Shown: positions 16,836 through 24,612 of the stretch, piece after piece
Layout: each line of letters opens with the position of its first letter
Numbering within the stretch: position 1 is the stretch's first letter
NCBI RefSeq assembly: GCF_023238205.1
Contig: NZ_CP096659.1
Location: 1,612,001 to 1,676,000 of the forward strand
Direction of reading: 5' to 3'
Source: Halorussus limi
Lineage (GTDB): Archaea; Halobacteriota; Halobacteria; Halobacteriales; Haladaptataceae
Length of the DNA stretch: 64,000 bases
Notes under the pieces: model-generated
What the model was told of the DNA's origin: nothing
Seen by the model: the letters and a program-made list of their open reading frames with translations, nothing else
Databases searched by the model: none
Program-made: the position numbers and the translations under genes

Positions 16836-16859
16836 TTATTAATTGCTCTGTCAAAGAGC
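16836..16859 (-). promoter_or_regulatory. TATA box and palindromic operator candidate of the P1B ATPase gene
   Basis: Read on the minus strand, ATTAATAA (16836-16844) sits about 28 bases before the ATG. Immediately upstream of it lies GCTCT-N5-AGAGC (16845-16859), a perfect 5-base inverted repeat in the position of a metal-responsive regulator site. The regulator is not in the window. Confidence 0.5.
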
Positions 16860-17063
16860 CGGCCTCAGATGGGTGTCCTTAACAACTCGACCGGCTTGAT
16901 TTATTATCTCTCCAGTAGGCTCCGACTCTTCTCACCGTAAGCTCACGTTTCGCCCGGGAGGGAACCGTTCACGAGCGTTCATTGCGTTACGGACCGGTCG
17001 TAACCGCGAACAATTCCCAACCGTGTGTCCACCTTATTGTGAATCGTCCACAAATACAGGTCG

Positions 17064-17180
17064 ATGAGCGCCACCGAATCGGGACTAGGCACGAACGCCC
17101 TGAAAATCGGGGCCGCGGTCACGGTACTCGCGGCCGAGATCGTCGCAGCGCTCGCGCTACTGGTGGTCGCCTTCGGGTAG
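17064..17180 (+). CDS. 38-residue single-span membrane microprotein
   Basis: A short open frame starting MSATESGLGTNALKIGAA, then a continuous hydrophobic helix of about 22 residues ending VVAFG. CTTATTGTG at about 17031-17039 lies 28-30 bases before the ATG, so a leaderless transcript is plausible. Codon choice is mixed but leans to GC-ending codons. It has no homologue that I recognise and stands between the ATPase promoter and the 3' end of the RNase P RNA gene, convergent with the latter. Small single-span proteins are often missed in haloarchaeal annotation. Confidence 0.5.
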   Translation: MSATESGLGTNALKIGAAVTVLAAEIVAALALLVVAFG

Positions 17181-17228
17181 GTAGGGAGAACAGCCTCCGG
17201 GGACGGCACGCTCCGAGTCGTACGAAAA

Positions 17229-17637
17229 CGGCTGAGGGGAGTAAGCCCCCTTCTGTTCGTCCGAGTATTCGGCTGAGCGTCCGCGCCGTCGTCCGGGCTA
17301 CCTTGACGATGCACGGCGTCGAAACGCCGCGCATCGCGGCGTGGACTTGCACCGGCGAGGATTCGCCGTTCCATCCGTTCTCTCCCGTCCGCGTGCCGGC
17401 AATGCCGGGACGCTGTCCCTCGGTGGGTCAACTCTCCGTTCCTTTCCTCGGCGTGAGCCGTCTCGGGTCGGGATTCGCGCACCTCATCGGTCGGGGAGAG
17501 GGGTCTCGTTTCTGTTCCAGAGCCAGCGGTCTCCCGCTCCGGACTTGCGTCCGGTCGCCTGCCCGAACGGTGGGGGGACTTTCCTCACGGGGGCGCGGCG
17601 AGGCCGCGCCCTCGCGGGAACTCGGCTCCCTCTGCCG
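17229..17637 (-). ncRNA. rnpB: RNase P RNA
   Basis: Read on the minus strand this is an archaeal type A RNase P RNA, the catalytic subunit that trims tRNA 5' leaders. The hallmark CR-I GAGGAAAGTCC lies at 17576-17586 and the CR-V ACAGAAGGGGGCTTAC near the 3' end. The ends pair as P1: CGGCAGAGGG at 17628-17637 with CCCTCAGCCG at 17229-17238, with one A/A mismatch. The length of about 409 nt is in the archaeal range; both ends are set by the P1 pairing and are approximate. A TATA element lies 27 bases upstream and a T4 run directly follows the 3' end. Confidence 0.92.
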
Positions 17638-17659
17638 GTCGAGAGTAGCGCCTCGCCGG

Positions 17660-17667
17660 GTTTAAGC
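17660..17667 (-). promoter_or_regulatory. TATA box of rnpB
   Basis: On the minus strand GCTTAAAC lies about 25-27 bases upstream of the predicted RNase P RNA 5' end, which supports the end assignment. Confidence 0.6.
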
Positions 17668-17822
17668 AGTTCGGTGCGAACTCCGGCGAAACACGGCGTT
17701 ACCGGGCCAGTAGGCCGGTGTTACCCCGTGATAACGGTGCCCACATGAAACGTAGCGGGAGATTTCTGCGTTTAGTATTGAAGGGAAGACTTGAAGGTGC
17801 TACCTGCCCTATCGGTTTCTGT

Positions 17823-18425
17823 ATGGCACAGGCTCAGGCAGTAACTCTCTCCTACGAGGACGGCACGCGGGCCGTCGAACTCGCACGGGAATCGGTCGAA
17901 TCCTACGTCATCAACGGGCAGCGCGAACAGCCCGGTAGCATGCGCGAAGCGTTCTACGCCCGAACCGGCGTGTTCGTCCGGCTCGCCTCCACGCGAGGAC
18001 GCGGTCGACTCCGGGGATGCGACGGGGCCTACGAAGGCACCGACCAACTCGGCCACCTCATCGTGGACTCGGCCATCAGCGCGGCGAGCGACACCTCGTG
18101 CGGCTCTGAAGTCGAGGAAGCGGAGCTTCCGAACCTGAAGATATCGGTCTGCGTCGTCCGCGACACCCAGTTCACGGAGGACGCGGTGGAGGACATCGAA
18201 CTCGGAACCCACGGCGTCGCCATCGAGGGACGAGGCAAGCAGGCGTGGATGTACCCGACGCTCCCCATCGAGAACGAGTGGAGCGTCTTCGAGTATCTCG
18301 ACCGGACCTGCCGGAAGGCCGGACTCCCCAAGGGCGCGTGGGAGGACGACGACGTGATGGTGACCCTGTTCGACGGACAGGTGTTCAGCGAGCGCGAACC
18401 CGAAGGAACCGTCGAAGAACTCTAA
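17823..18425 (+). CDS. AMMECR1 domain protein (TIGR00296 family)
   Basis: A 200-residue protein with the AMMECR1 fold. Family positions seen are GVFVRLASTRGRGRLRGCDG (the conserved LRGCxG), SAISAASDTSC, the stretch from ELPNLKISVCVV, GVAIEGRGKQAWMYPTLPIE and the C-terminal region DDVMVTLFDGQVF. The family is universal in archaea and its human relative is a scaffold or redox-linked protein. No enzymatic role is settled for the archaeal forms. The start MAQAQAVTLSYEDG was chosen over upstream codons that add a basic, unrelated leader. TTTAGTATTG lies about 45 bases upstream as a possible TATA. Confidence 0.87.
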   Translation: MAQAQAVTLSYEDGTRAVELARESVESYVINGQREQPGSMREAFYARTGVFVRLASTRGRGRLRGCDGAYEGTDQLGHLIVDSAISAASDTSCGSEVEEAELPNLKISVCVVRDTQFTEDAVEDIELGTHGVAIEGRGKQAWMYPTLPIENEWSVFEYLDRTCRKAGLPKGAWEDDDVMVTLFDGQVFSEREPEGTVEEL

Positions 18426-18520
18426 CACTCGACCGTTTACTGTACTTGTTCGCGTCTGACTCGGAGATTCAGACGCTCTCTCGCTGGTAACACGTCGACG
18501 AAAAGCGCAGCGTCAACTCC

Positions 18521-19672
18521 TCACTCGCCCTCGCGGAACCCGACCGCTTCGGCGTCGGCCAGTGCGCGCTCGGCCGCGGCGTCCACGTCGAACTCCCGGA
18601 CGATTTCGCCGTCCCGAATCAGCGGTTCGAGCAGCGCCTCGCCGCCCTCGGGGTCCGCGCGGTCGGCGAGACCGACGTGGTGGCCGCCGTCCGGCGTCCG
18701 GAACGCCTCCTTCTTCCCGGAGAGTTTGCCGCGCTTGGCGACCAGTTCGCCGTCGAGTTCCACGATGTCGAGCGCGAAGTCCAGCGGGTCGGCGTTGCTG
18801 ACGTGACCGCCGACGCCGAACCCGTCTGCGACGTCCCGGAGGTTCCGGAGGTCCGCGGGGCCGAGTCCGCCGCTGACGAAGATTTCCACGTCGTCGTGAC
18901 CGCGGGCGTCGAGTTCCCACCGGACCTCCCGGACGATGTGCCGGAAGTCGCCGCGTCGGGAACTCGTCGTGTCGAGGCGCACGCCGTCCAAGGCGTCGCC
19001 CAGCGCCTCGGCGGCGCGGATACTCTCGTCTTTCTCGTCGCAGTACGTGTCGCAGATGGCGATGCGCGGGACTTCGGCGTCGACCGTCTCGTCGAAGGCC
19101 TCCCACGCCGTCTCCTGGTCGCCGAAGGCGATGACCAGCGCGTGGGGCATCGTGCCGCTGGCCTCGCGGCCGAGAACCTCGCCCGCCGCGACGTGCGAGA
19201 AACCGTCGAACCCCGCGACGAGCGCGCCCCGCTCTATCATCGGCGCGATGGCGGGGTGGACGTGGCGCGCGCCGAAACTCAGCACCGACGAGTCGGGCGC
19301 GGCCCGCCGGGCCTCCAGCGCCGCGGTGGCGACGCCGCTCTGGTGAGAGAGAAAGCCCAACAGCGAGGTCTCGTACCGCGCGAAGTCGAGGTAGTCGCCC
19401 TCGATTCGCATCACAGGGCCGCCGTCGAACAGTTGTCCTTCGCGCATCGCGTCCACGTCGACCGGAAGTCCTTCGAGCAGGCGGGCGGCGTCCTTCATGC
19501 CCGCCAGCAGGTCGAACTCACCGGTCGGGAACTGGTCCTGCGTGACCTCTGCCACGACGCGGGGGTTGCGGTCGGCCGCCGCCAGCGTCTCCTCGGTCCG
19601 GAGGAAGTAGGCGTCGGTCGCCGTCCCGTCGCCGATGGCCGCCTCGGACACCACGTCGAACCCGTCGCTCAT
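18521..19672 (-). CDS. Nicotinate phosphoribosyltransferase
   Basis: This 383-residue protein has the NAPRTase family features: ATDAYFLRTEETLA near the start, QLFDGGPVMRIEG, YETSLLGFLSHQSGVATAA, SFGARHVHPAIAPM, LDTTSSRRGDFRHIVREV and FVSGGLGPADLRNL, where the phosphate is bound. The enzyme makes nicotinate mononucleotide from nicotinate and PRPP (Preiss-Handler salvage of NAD). The start at MSDGFDVV was taken over a codon three residues earlier. A nicotinamidase-like gene lies 1.9 kb away on the other strand. A quinolinate phosphoribosyltransferase (NadC) is the nearest alternative, but the arrangement fits the NAPRTase group of thermophiles and haloarchaea. Confidence 0.85.
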   Translation of the reverse strand: MSDGFDVVSEAAIGDGTATDAYFLRTEETLAAADRNPRVVAEVTQDQFPTGEFDLLAGMKDAARLLEGLPVDVDAMREGQLFDGGPVMRIEGDYLDFARYETSLLGFLSHQSGVATAALEARRAAPDSSVLSFGARHVHPAIAPMIERGALVAGFDGFSHVAAGEVLGREASGTMPHALVIAFGDQETAWEAFDETVDAEVPRIAICDTYCDEKDESIRAAEALGDALDGVRLDTTSSRRGDFRHIVREVRWELDARGHDDVEIFVSGGLGPADLRNLRDVADGFGVGGHVSNADPLDFALDIVELDGELVAKRGKLSGKKEAFRTPDGGHHVGLADRADPEGGEALLEPLIRDGEIVREFDVDAAAERALADAEAVGFREGE

Positions 19673-19745
19673 CGCCGCCACCTCGGGAGATTCATGCTGG
19701 CACGTACCTTCGCCGGAGCGAAAAAGGTCCCGCTTACCCGCCGTC

Positions 19746-19892
19746 GCTGGAGGCGGAGCGACAGGGAAGACGGAGGGACGACGAGAGGGTCCGGAGACGG
19801 TGAGAGGTAGGGGAGGCGGAAGACAGTGAGAGAGGAGCGAAAAGAGGAGGAGAAGAAAGAGACGGAGAGAAAAGAGAGAAACGGAGCGACTC
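19746..19892. repeat. Long purine-biased tract
   Basis: About 150 bases between the two minus-strand genes are overwhelmingly A and G on the plus strand, with nearly pure stretches such as AAAAGAGGAGGAGAAGAAAG. On the minus strand it is a C/T tract with several T3-T4 runs directly after the surface lipoprotein gene, so it can serve as a terminator region. It also meets the compositional demands for triplex formation. No gene is seen in it. Confidence 0.55.
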
Positions 19893-19894
19893 GG

Positions 19895-21403
19895 TTACGC
19901 CGCAGGTGCCGCGCCCTTCCGGACGTTCGAGAGTTCCGAGACGGACGGGGCGTTCACGACGACGACGGTGTCGCCGGTGCGCTTGACGTAGAAGGCGTCG
20001 GAGAACCCGTTCCCGTCGGGGATGCGCCACGTGTTCGCGCGGCCGTCGACCTTCTTCGCGCCGTTGTACTTCAGGACCTTCCGGTAGCCCGTGAGGAACT
20101 CCGAGGCGTCCTGCTCGGAGTCCCAGACGGACTTCCAGACGTAGCCGGTCTCGTTGGCCTTCGCGCGGTCGTTGGTGAAGACCGCGAGTTTGTCACCGTC
20201 CCATCCGGCAGAGTAGGTGCTGTTGTAGTTCAACGGGTCGACGGCGCGCAGTTGGCTCGACCCCTTCTTCCGGTTGAAGAAGTCCCGTGCGGGGATTATC
20301 TGGGTCTGCTGGTTGCTGTCGTAGAACGGGTACATGAACATCGAGAAGATGCCCGCTTCGCCGACGCTCCCGTAACTCGGTCGGTTCTCCAACGTCACCC
20401 GCTCCCAGCCACCGCTGGTCCGGTTCTCGATGGAGAACTCGGCGGGCGAGTCGGTGCCGTACTTTTCGGGGTGGATTATCTGCTCGGTGCTCTCGGGCGT
20501 GTTATTGTAGAGGTCGTTGACCGCCTCCCAGCCGCCCTTCTTCTTGACTCCCCGGACGAACGCCGGACCGTCGCTGTAGGGCTGGAACTTGATGAGGTAC
20601 GCCCCCATGTTGGCGATGCCGCCGCCCGACCCCGACGAGGAACTCGGGGTGAGACAGGTGCCGTTCCACGTCGACTTACAGCGCTGGGAGTAGCGGTGCT
20701 GGACGTAGTTCGCGCTCCCCTCGATGAGGCCGTCTTTGGCGTTGTGGAGTTCGCGGGTAGACTGGTTCAGACCGCCCAGACCGAACTGCTGGTCCTGTAG
20801 CGCGTGGGTCAACTCGTGAGCGAGCGTCAGTTCGGGAAGCTTCGGCGCGTCGGTGCTTCCACTGTCGGCGATGACCACGATGGAGTCCTTCGAGGGACTG
20901 TAGTAGCCACCGACGGACGACCCGGAGTTGCGGTTCTGGACCGCGATGGAGTCGGCCGACTCGTTTATCATGAACAGCGATTCGTACTTCGCGTTGTCGA
21001 ACACCCGACGGTCCGCGGGGGTCGCCCCGTTGGATTGATTCGAGCGGAACTCCTCGCGAGTCATGATTTCGACGGGAACCTGTTGGTCGAACTCGAGTTG
21101 ACGGATGCGTTCGACGCGAGCCATCGAGCGGGCGACCGTCTTATTGAGTTCGGTCTCGTTCAACCCGTCGTCGGGGGTCACGTCGACGGTTTCGTTGTAC
21201 CAGAGCCCCGCCTCCCACCCGAGAACGTCGGACTCGGGGTCGTCCGGCTTGACGACCGCGTCCTGTCGAACGGTCTGCGTGTCGGAACCGGGCTGGGTCG
21301 TCGGTGCCCCCGTCGTATCTGTCGTCGTCCCCGCGCCGGGGGCCTGCGAGCAGCCCGCGACCACGAGCATGAGAACAACCGCGATTGCGATTTTCGTACG
21401 CAT
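19895..21403 (-). CDS. Surface lipoprotein, Hvo_1808-like, with HELTH motif
   Basis: A 502-residue exported protein. It has a Sec-type lipoprotein signal with lipobox VAGC (Cys18), a Thr-rich spacer (residues 22-55), then a large domain. Around two fifths of the way in lies LTLAHELTHALQDQQFG, an HExxH zinc-metallopeptidase motif, followed by Glu-containing IEGSANYVQHRY at the distance expected of a third ligand in gluzincin-like enzymes. It resembles the haloarchaeal Hvo_1808 surface protein family. I infer a membrane-anchored metalloprotease or a protein derived from one. Several Asn-x-Ser/Thr sequons suggest glycosylation. Confidence 0.75.
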   Translation of the reverse strand: MRTKIAIAVVLMLVVAGCSQAPGAGTTTDTTGAPTTQPGSDTQTVRQDAVVKPDDPESDVLGWEAGLWYNETVDVTPDDGLNETELNKTVARSMARVERIRQLEFDQQVPVEIMTREEFRSNQSNGATPADRRVFDNAKYESLFMINESADSIAVQNRNSGSSVGGYYSPSKDSIVVIADSGSTDAPKLPELTLAHELTHALQDQQFGLGGLNQSTRELHNAKDGLIEGSANYVQHRYSQRCKSTWNGTCLTPSSSSGSGGGIANMGAYLIKFQPYSDGPAFVRGVKKKGGWEAVNDLYNNTPESTEQIIHPEKYGTDSPAEFSIENRTSGGWERVTLENRPSYGSVGEAGIFSMFMYPFYDSNQQTQIIPARDFFNRKKGSSQLRAVDPLNYNSTYSAGWDGDKLAVFTNDRAKANETGYVWKSVWDSEQDASEFLTGYRKVLKYNGAKKVDGRANTWRIPDGNGFSDAFYVKRTGDTVVVVNAPSVSELSNVRKGAAPAA

Positions 21404-21549
21404 TTCCTGTACTCCAGTGGTCGGGCTACACAGGCAAAAACCTCCTGACTGGTGGCTGAAAAAATCCGAACGACGTTTCGACTCGGCTCGAACGGTGTCG
21501 GGCCGCAGCCTCGGAAAACGTTTTCGGCGGCGAGCGACTACGTTCGACC

Positions 21550-22125
21550 ATGAGCTTCGACCCCGATTCGACCGCGGTCGTCGTCGTGGACATGCAGAAC
21601 GGATTCTGTCACCCTGACGGAAGCCTCTACGCGCCCGCCAGCGAGGACGCTCTCGCCGACGTGTCGGAGGTCGTCGCGGCCGCCCGAGATGCGGGCGCGT
21701 CGGTCGTCTACACCCGCGACGTGCACCCGCCCGAGCAGTTCGAGGGCAACCACTACTACGACGAGTTCGAGCGGTGGGGCGAACACGTCCTCGAAGGGTC
21801 GTGGGAGGCCCGACTCCACGACGACCTCGACGTGCGCGAGACCGACCACGTGGTGGACAAGCACACCTACGACGCGTTCTACCGGACCGACTTGGAGGGG
21901 TATCTCGACGCCCACAAGATAGACGACCTGCTGCTCTGCGGGACGCTGGCGAACGTCTGCGTCCTCCACACCGCCGGGAGCGCGGGGTTGCGAGACTACC
22001 GGCCCGTACTGGTCGAGGACGCCCTCGGTTACATCGAAGAGGACCACAAGGAGTACGCCGTGGACCACTCGGACTTCCTGTTCGGCGAGGTGACGACGAA
22101 AGCCGAAATCGAGTTCGAGTCCTGA
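21550..22125 (+). CDS. Isochorismatase-family cysteine hydrolase, probably nicotinamidase
   Basis: A 191-residue protein with the full nicotinamidase triad: Asp14 in VVVVDMQNGF, Lys104 in VVDKHTYDAFY and Cys137 in GTLANVCVLHTA, preceded by the cis-peptide GT. Asp57-x-His59 in TRDVHP is the metal-site pattern of nicotinamidases rather than of true isochorismatases. The enzyme would release nicotinate and ammonia from nicotinamide. This fits with the nicotinate phosphoribosyltransferase gene nearby, although a surface protein gene lies between and the strands differ. Length and start are typical. Substrate assignment is inference from motif and context. Confidence 0.82.
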   Translation: MSFDPDSTAVVVVDMQNGFCHPDGSLYAPASEDALADVSEVVAAARDAGASVVYTRDVHPPEQFEGNHYYDEFERWGEHVLEGSWEARLHDDLDVRETDHVVDKHTYDAFYRTDLEGYLDAHKIDDLLLCGTLANVCVLHTAGSAGLRDYRPVLVEDALGYIEEDHKEYAVDHSDFLFGEVTTKAEIEFES

Positions 22126-22192
22126 CCGGCGACGCCGAATGTAAGAGCTGTGCGGCGAATAGAACACGAACAGGAGGCGAAACGGGCGTGCG

Positions 22193-22696
22193 CTACTCGT
22201 GGCTCTCGAAGTGGACGTACTGGAGCGCCTGCCGGATGCGGTAGTCCTTCTCTGCGGGGTCGTCGGTCGCGAGCGCGTCCGAGAGGTGGTCGAGCGCGCC
22301 GGGACCGGCGGTCGTCGGACCCCGACCGCGGTCTCTCTCCGCCCGGTCGAGCAGTTCCGCGACGAACGGCGGACCGACGTACTCGACGGTCTCGGTTCGC
22401 AGGTCGTACTCGACGATGCCCGCCTCGGCCAGTTTCGACACGTCCTTGTGGTGGAGGGCGACCACGACCGACTCGAAGCCGTCCTCGACCCTGTCGCTCA
22501 CGTAGCGAGCGAGGTCAGTGACCGTCGCGACGTCGTCGGAGGTGTTCAGAAAGTACTGCACGACGACCCTGCGTCGGGGGTCGGACAGCGCGGTGAAGAT
22601 GCGGTCGAGTCCCGACTCGCTCACCGGGTTCTCCGTCGTCGGTCCTCCGTCCTCCCCCTCACCGCTCAGTACGTGGGCGGAACCTTCTCCTTCCAT
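22193..22696 (-). CDS. Winged-helix protein, haloarchaeal DUF7344-like
   Basis: A 167-residue protein. After a disordered 25-residue leader comes a winged-helix domain (about residues 28-110): LDRIFTALSDPRRRVVVQYF, TDLARYVSDR, VVVALHHKDVSKLAEAGIVEYD and the wing ETVEYVG. This is the DUF7344 pattern, a very numerous ArsR/MarR-like group in haloarchaea thought to regulate transcription. The C-terminal 50 residues are acidic and end FESHE. The neighbours give no clue to targets. Confidence 0.75.
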   Translation of the reverse strand: MEGEGSAHVLSGEGEDGGPTTENPVSESGLDRIFTALSDPRRRVVVQYFLNTSDDVATVTDLARYVSDRVEDGFESVVVALHHKDVSKLAEAGIVEYDLRTETVEYVGPPFVAELLDRAERDRGRGPTTAGPGALDHLSDALATDDPAEKDYRIRQALQYVHFESHE

Positions 22697-22872
22697 GCCC
22701 GAGTAGACGAACAGTCACCGGATGAGCTTTCGCCCTCGAAACGCAGGTTCTAGCCGGTGATACGTCACCGAAGCGAAACCGGTGTCACCGTCCGCACGGC
22801 CCGCGTCCCGGCGGTCGGTCGCGGCCGGGCGCGTCGTTTCCGTCGACGGAAAACCGGTCACGGGTGGAGTCG

Positions 22873-23751
22873 TCAGCGGGTCGGCCGGACTTCGACCGAC
22901 TCGCCGACCTCGAAGTCGGCATCTGGGCAGACGAGTTTCGCGCCGAGCGTCTCGCGCGCGAGGACAAACGAGAGGCCCGTGACGGGCGTCCCGTTCGCGA
23001 CCACTGTCACGTCGTCCCACGCGACGGTCCGAGTATCGGCGGTCCCGACCCGGCGACCCGCGAGCGAGACCGGCCCGGTTGTCTCGTCCGTGCCCAGAAT
23101 CCCGCCGCCCTCGTAGTGCGGGAGTCCCCCGTCCAACGGCCGAGCGGTCCCGTCGGCGGCGATGCCCGCGAATCGCTCGCCCGGCGCGGGGTGGTCGGGC
23201 GCGTCGAGAATCGCGTAGGTGTCGCCCGTCGCAACGACCTCGCCGCGGCCGTCCCACGGCACGGCCGCGAGTTCGACGCCGGGGTCGAGTTCGAGGGGGA
23301 GCGACCCCGAGGCCCGGAAGGGGTTCGCGTCGCCGTCGCGGAAGCCGAGGTGGACGTGGTTGTCCACCCACGGCGCGAAGAACCCCGAGCGCACCATCTC
23401 GCCGAGCGAATCGCCGCGTGCGACCACGTCGCCGGGTTCGACCGCGGGGTCGACGTGGAGTATCCGAGCGAGGCGGTCGCCGGTGTCCACCACGACGAGG
23501 TGGTCGTGGTCCGCGGCGTAGGGTTTCGGCGGCGCGGACACCGTCCGGGCGGCGACTACTTCGCCCGCGACGGGACTCGGCGCGGCGGTCTCGCGTCCCT
23601 CGTTCGCCTCCCTCCCTTCGCTCCCCTCGCGCCAGTCTCCCTCGTGGGGGTACAGGTCTATCGCGCACCCCTCGTCGTGGGCGGCGTACGGCGAGTTGTA
23701 CAGCGAGAATCGCGGAAAGTCCTCCAGTAACTCCGGTCCGACCGTGACCAT
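22873..23751 (-). CDS. M23-like (LytM fold) domain protein, intracellular
   Basis: A 292-residue protein with no signal peptide. The first 165 residues contain the LytM/M23 metal-site pattern: HDEGCAIDLYP (HxxxxxD variant), SPVAGEVVAARTV (beta hairpin of the fold), HVDPAVEPGDVVARGDSLG and NHVHLGF (HxH). The second half (about residues 170-292) is a separate beta-rich region without known motifs. M23 enzymes cut murein in bacteria; archaea have none, so the substrate must differ or the protein may bind rather than cut. The start MVTVGPELLEDF was set by the shared TATA element at 23774-23782. It is divergent from the lipoate ligase-like gene. Confidence 0.65.
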   Translation of the reverse strand: MVTVGPELLEDFPRFSLYNSPYAAHDEGCAIDLYPHEGDWREGSEGREANEGRETAAPSPVAGEVVAARTVSAPPKPYAADHDHLVVVDTGDRLARILHVDPAVEPGDVVARGDSLGEMVRSGFFAPWVDNHVHLGFRDGDANPFRASGSLPLELDPGVELAAVPWDGRGEVVATGDTYAILDAPDHPAPGERFAGIAADGTARPLDGGLPHYEGGGILGTDETTGPVSLAGRRVGTADTRTVAWDDVTVVANGTPVTGLSFVLARETLGAKLVCPDADFEVGESVEVRPTR

Positions 23752-23773
23752 CGACCCCACCTCGGAGACGCGA

Positions 23774-23782
23774 GGGTTTAGG
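23774..23782. promoter_or_regulatory. Shared bidirectional TATA element
   Basis: GGTTTAGGT reads as a TATA box on the plus strand (TTTAGG) and as CCTAAACC on the minus strand. It is centred about 27 bases from the minus-strand ATG (23751) and about 29 bases from the plus-strand ATG (23807), so one element appears to serve two leaderless transcripts. Confidence 0.5.
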
Positions 23783-23806
23783 TACTCCGAATGCCAAGCC
23801 CCCGGC

Positions 23807-24511
23807 ATGCGCGTACTCCGCGGCCGGGCGGCGGGTCGGGACGCCGACCGCGAGGTCGTCTCGGCGATGCTCGAACGGGCGGCCGAGACCGGCGAGGCGT
23901 CGGTCCGGGCGTGGCGACCCCACCGCCAACTCGCCTTCGGGCGGCGCGACGCCCGGGCCGACGACTACGAAGTGGCCAAGCGGGTCGCCGACGCCTCCGG
24001 GTTCACGCCGGTCGAGCGGTCGGTCGGCGGCCGGGCGGTCGCCTACACCGGCAACACCGTCGCGTTCGCCAAGGTGGTTCCGCTGGAGGACATGCGGGTC
24101 GGCATGGACGAGCGATACGAGGCGACGACGCGGGCGGTCCAGCGGGCCCTCTGGCGACTCGGCGTGCCCGCCTCCCGGGGCGAACCCGAGGCGAGTTTCT
24201 GCCCCGGCGACTACTCGCTCCGGAGCGGCGGGAAACTCGTCGGAATCGCCCAGCGCGTCCGGAAGAACGCCGCGCTGGTCTCTGGTGTCGTCGTGGTCCG
24301 CGACCACGAGGAAATCGCGGCGGTCCTCGACCCCGTCTACGTCGCGCTGGACCTGCCGTTCGACCGGGATTCGGTCGGGAGCATCGCGGCGGCCGGCGGG
24401 GCGAGCGACCCCGAGAAAGTCGCCCGGACCGTCGAGGAGTTGCTGGTTGGCGACGAGGAGACCACGGTCGAGACGCTCGACGACGCCGCGGACGCCGGAA
24501 CCGCCGACTGA
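23807..24511 (+). CDS. Lipoate-protein ligase A-like protein
   Basis: A 234-residue protein of the BirA/LplA/LipB catalytic fold. It has VRAWRPHRQLAFGRRDA, the substrate loop VERSVGGRAVAYTGNTVAF (equivalent to RRxSGGGAVxHDxGN) and the lysine-bearing GKLVGIAQRVRKNAAL. Members attach lipoate or octanoate to acyltransferase subunits and the glycine cleavage H protein. Some haloarchaeal paralogues have unknown targets. The length is short for bacterial LplA because the C-terminal accessory domain is missing, as in the archaeal two-part enzymes. No second subunit is seen in the window. Confidence 0.8.
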   Translation: MRVLRGRAAGRDADREVVSAMLERAAETGEASVRAWRPHRQLAFGRRDARADDYEVAKRVADASGFTPVERSVGGRAVAYTGNTVAFAKVVPLEDMRVGMDERYEATTRAVQRALWRLGVPASRGEPEASFCPGDYSLRSGGKLVGIAQRVRKNAALVSGVVVVRDHEEIAAVLDPVYVALDLPFDRDSVGSIAAAGGASDPEKVARTVEELLVGDEETTVETLDDAADAGTAD

Positions 24512-24612
24512 CGCGGTTCCCCGGCGCAGTTCTCCGCGCGATTCTCCGACCCGCTCCGTGGACTCGCAATCGGGACGCTTAGGACGCCCACCCCCGAACT
24601 GCCCGACGACCA

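Noticed and set aside
15024-16940. 638-codon frame on the plus strand opposite the P1B ATPase
   Set aside because: It is an antisense shadow in a GC-rich region, with no family motifs, while the opposite strand encodes a complete P-type ATPase.
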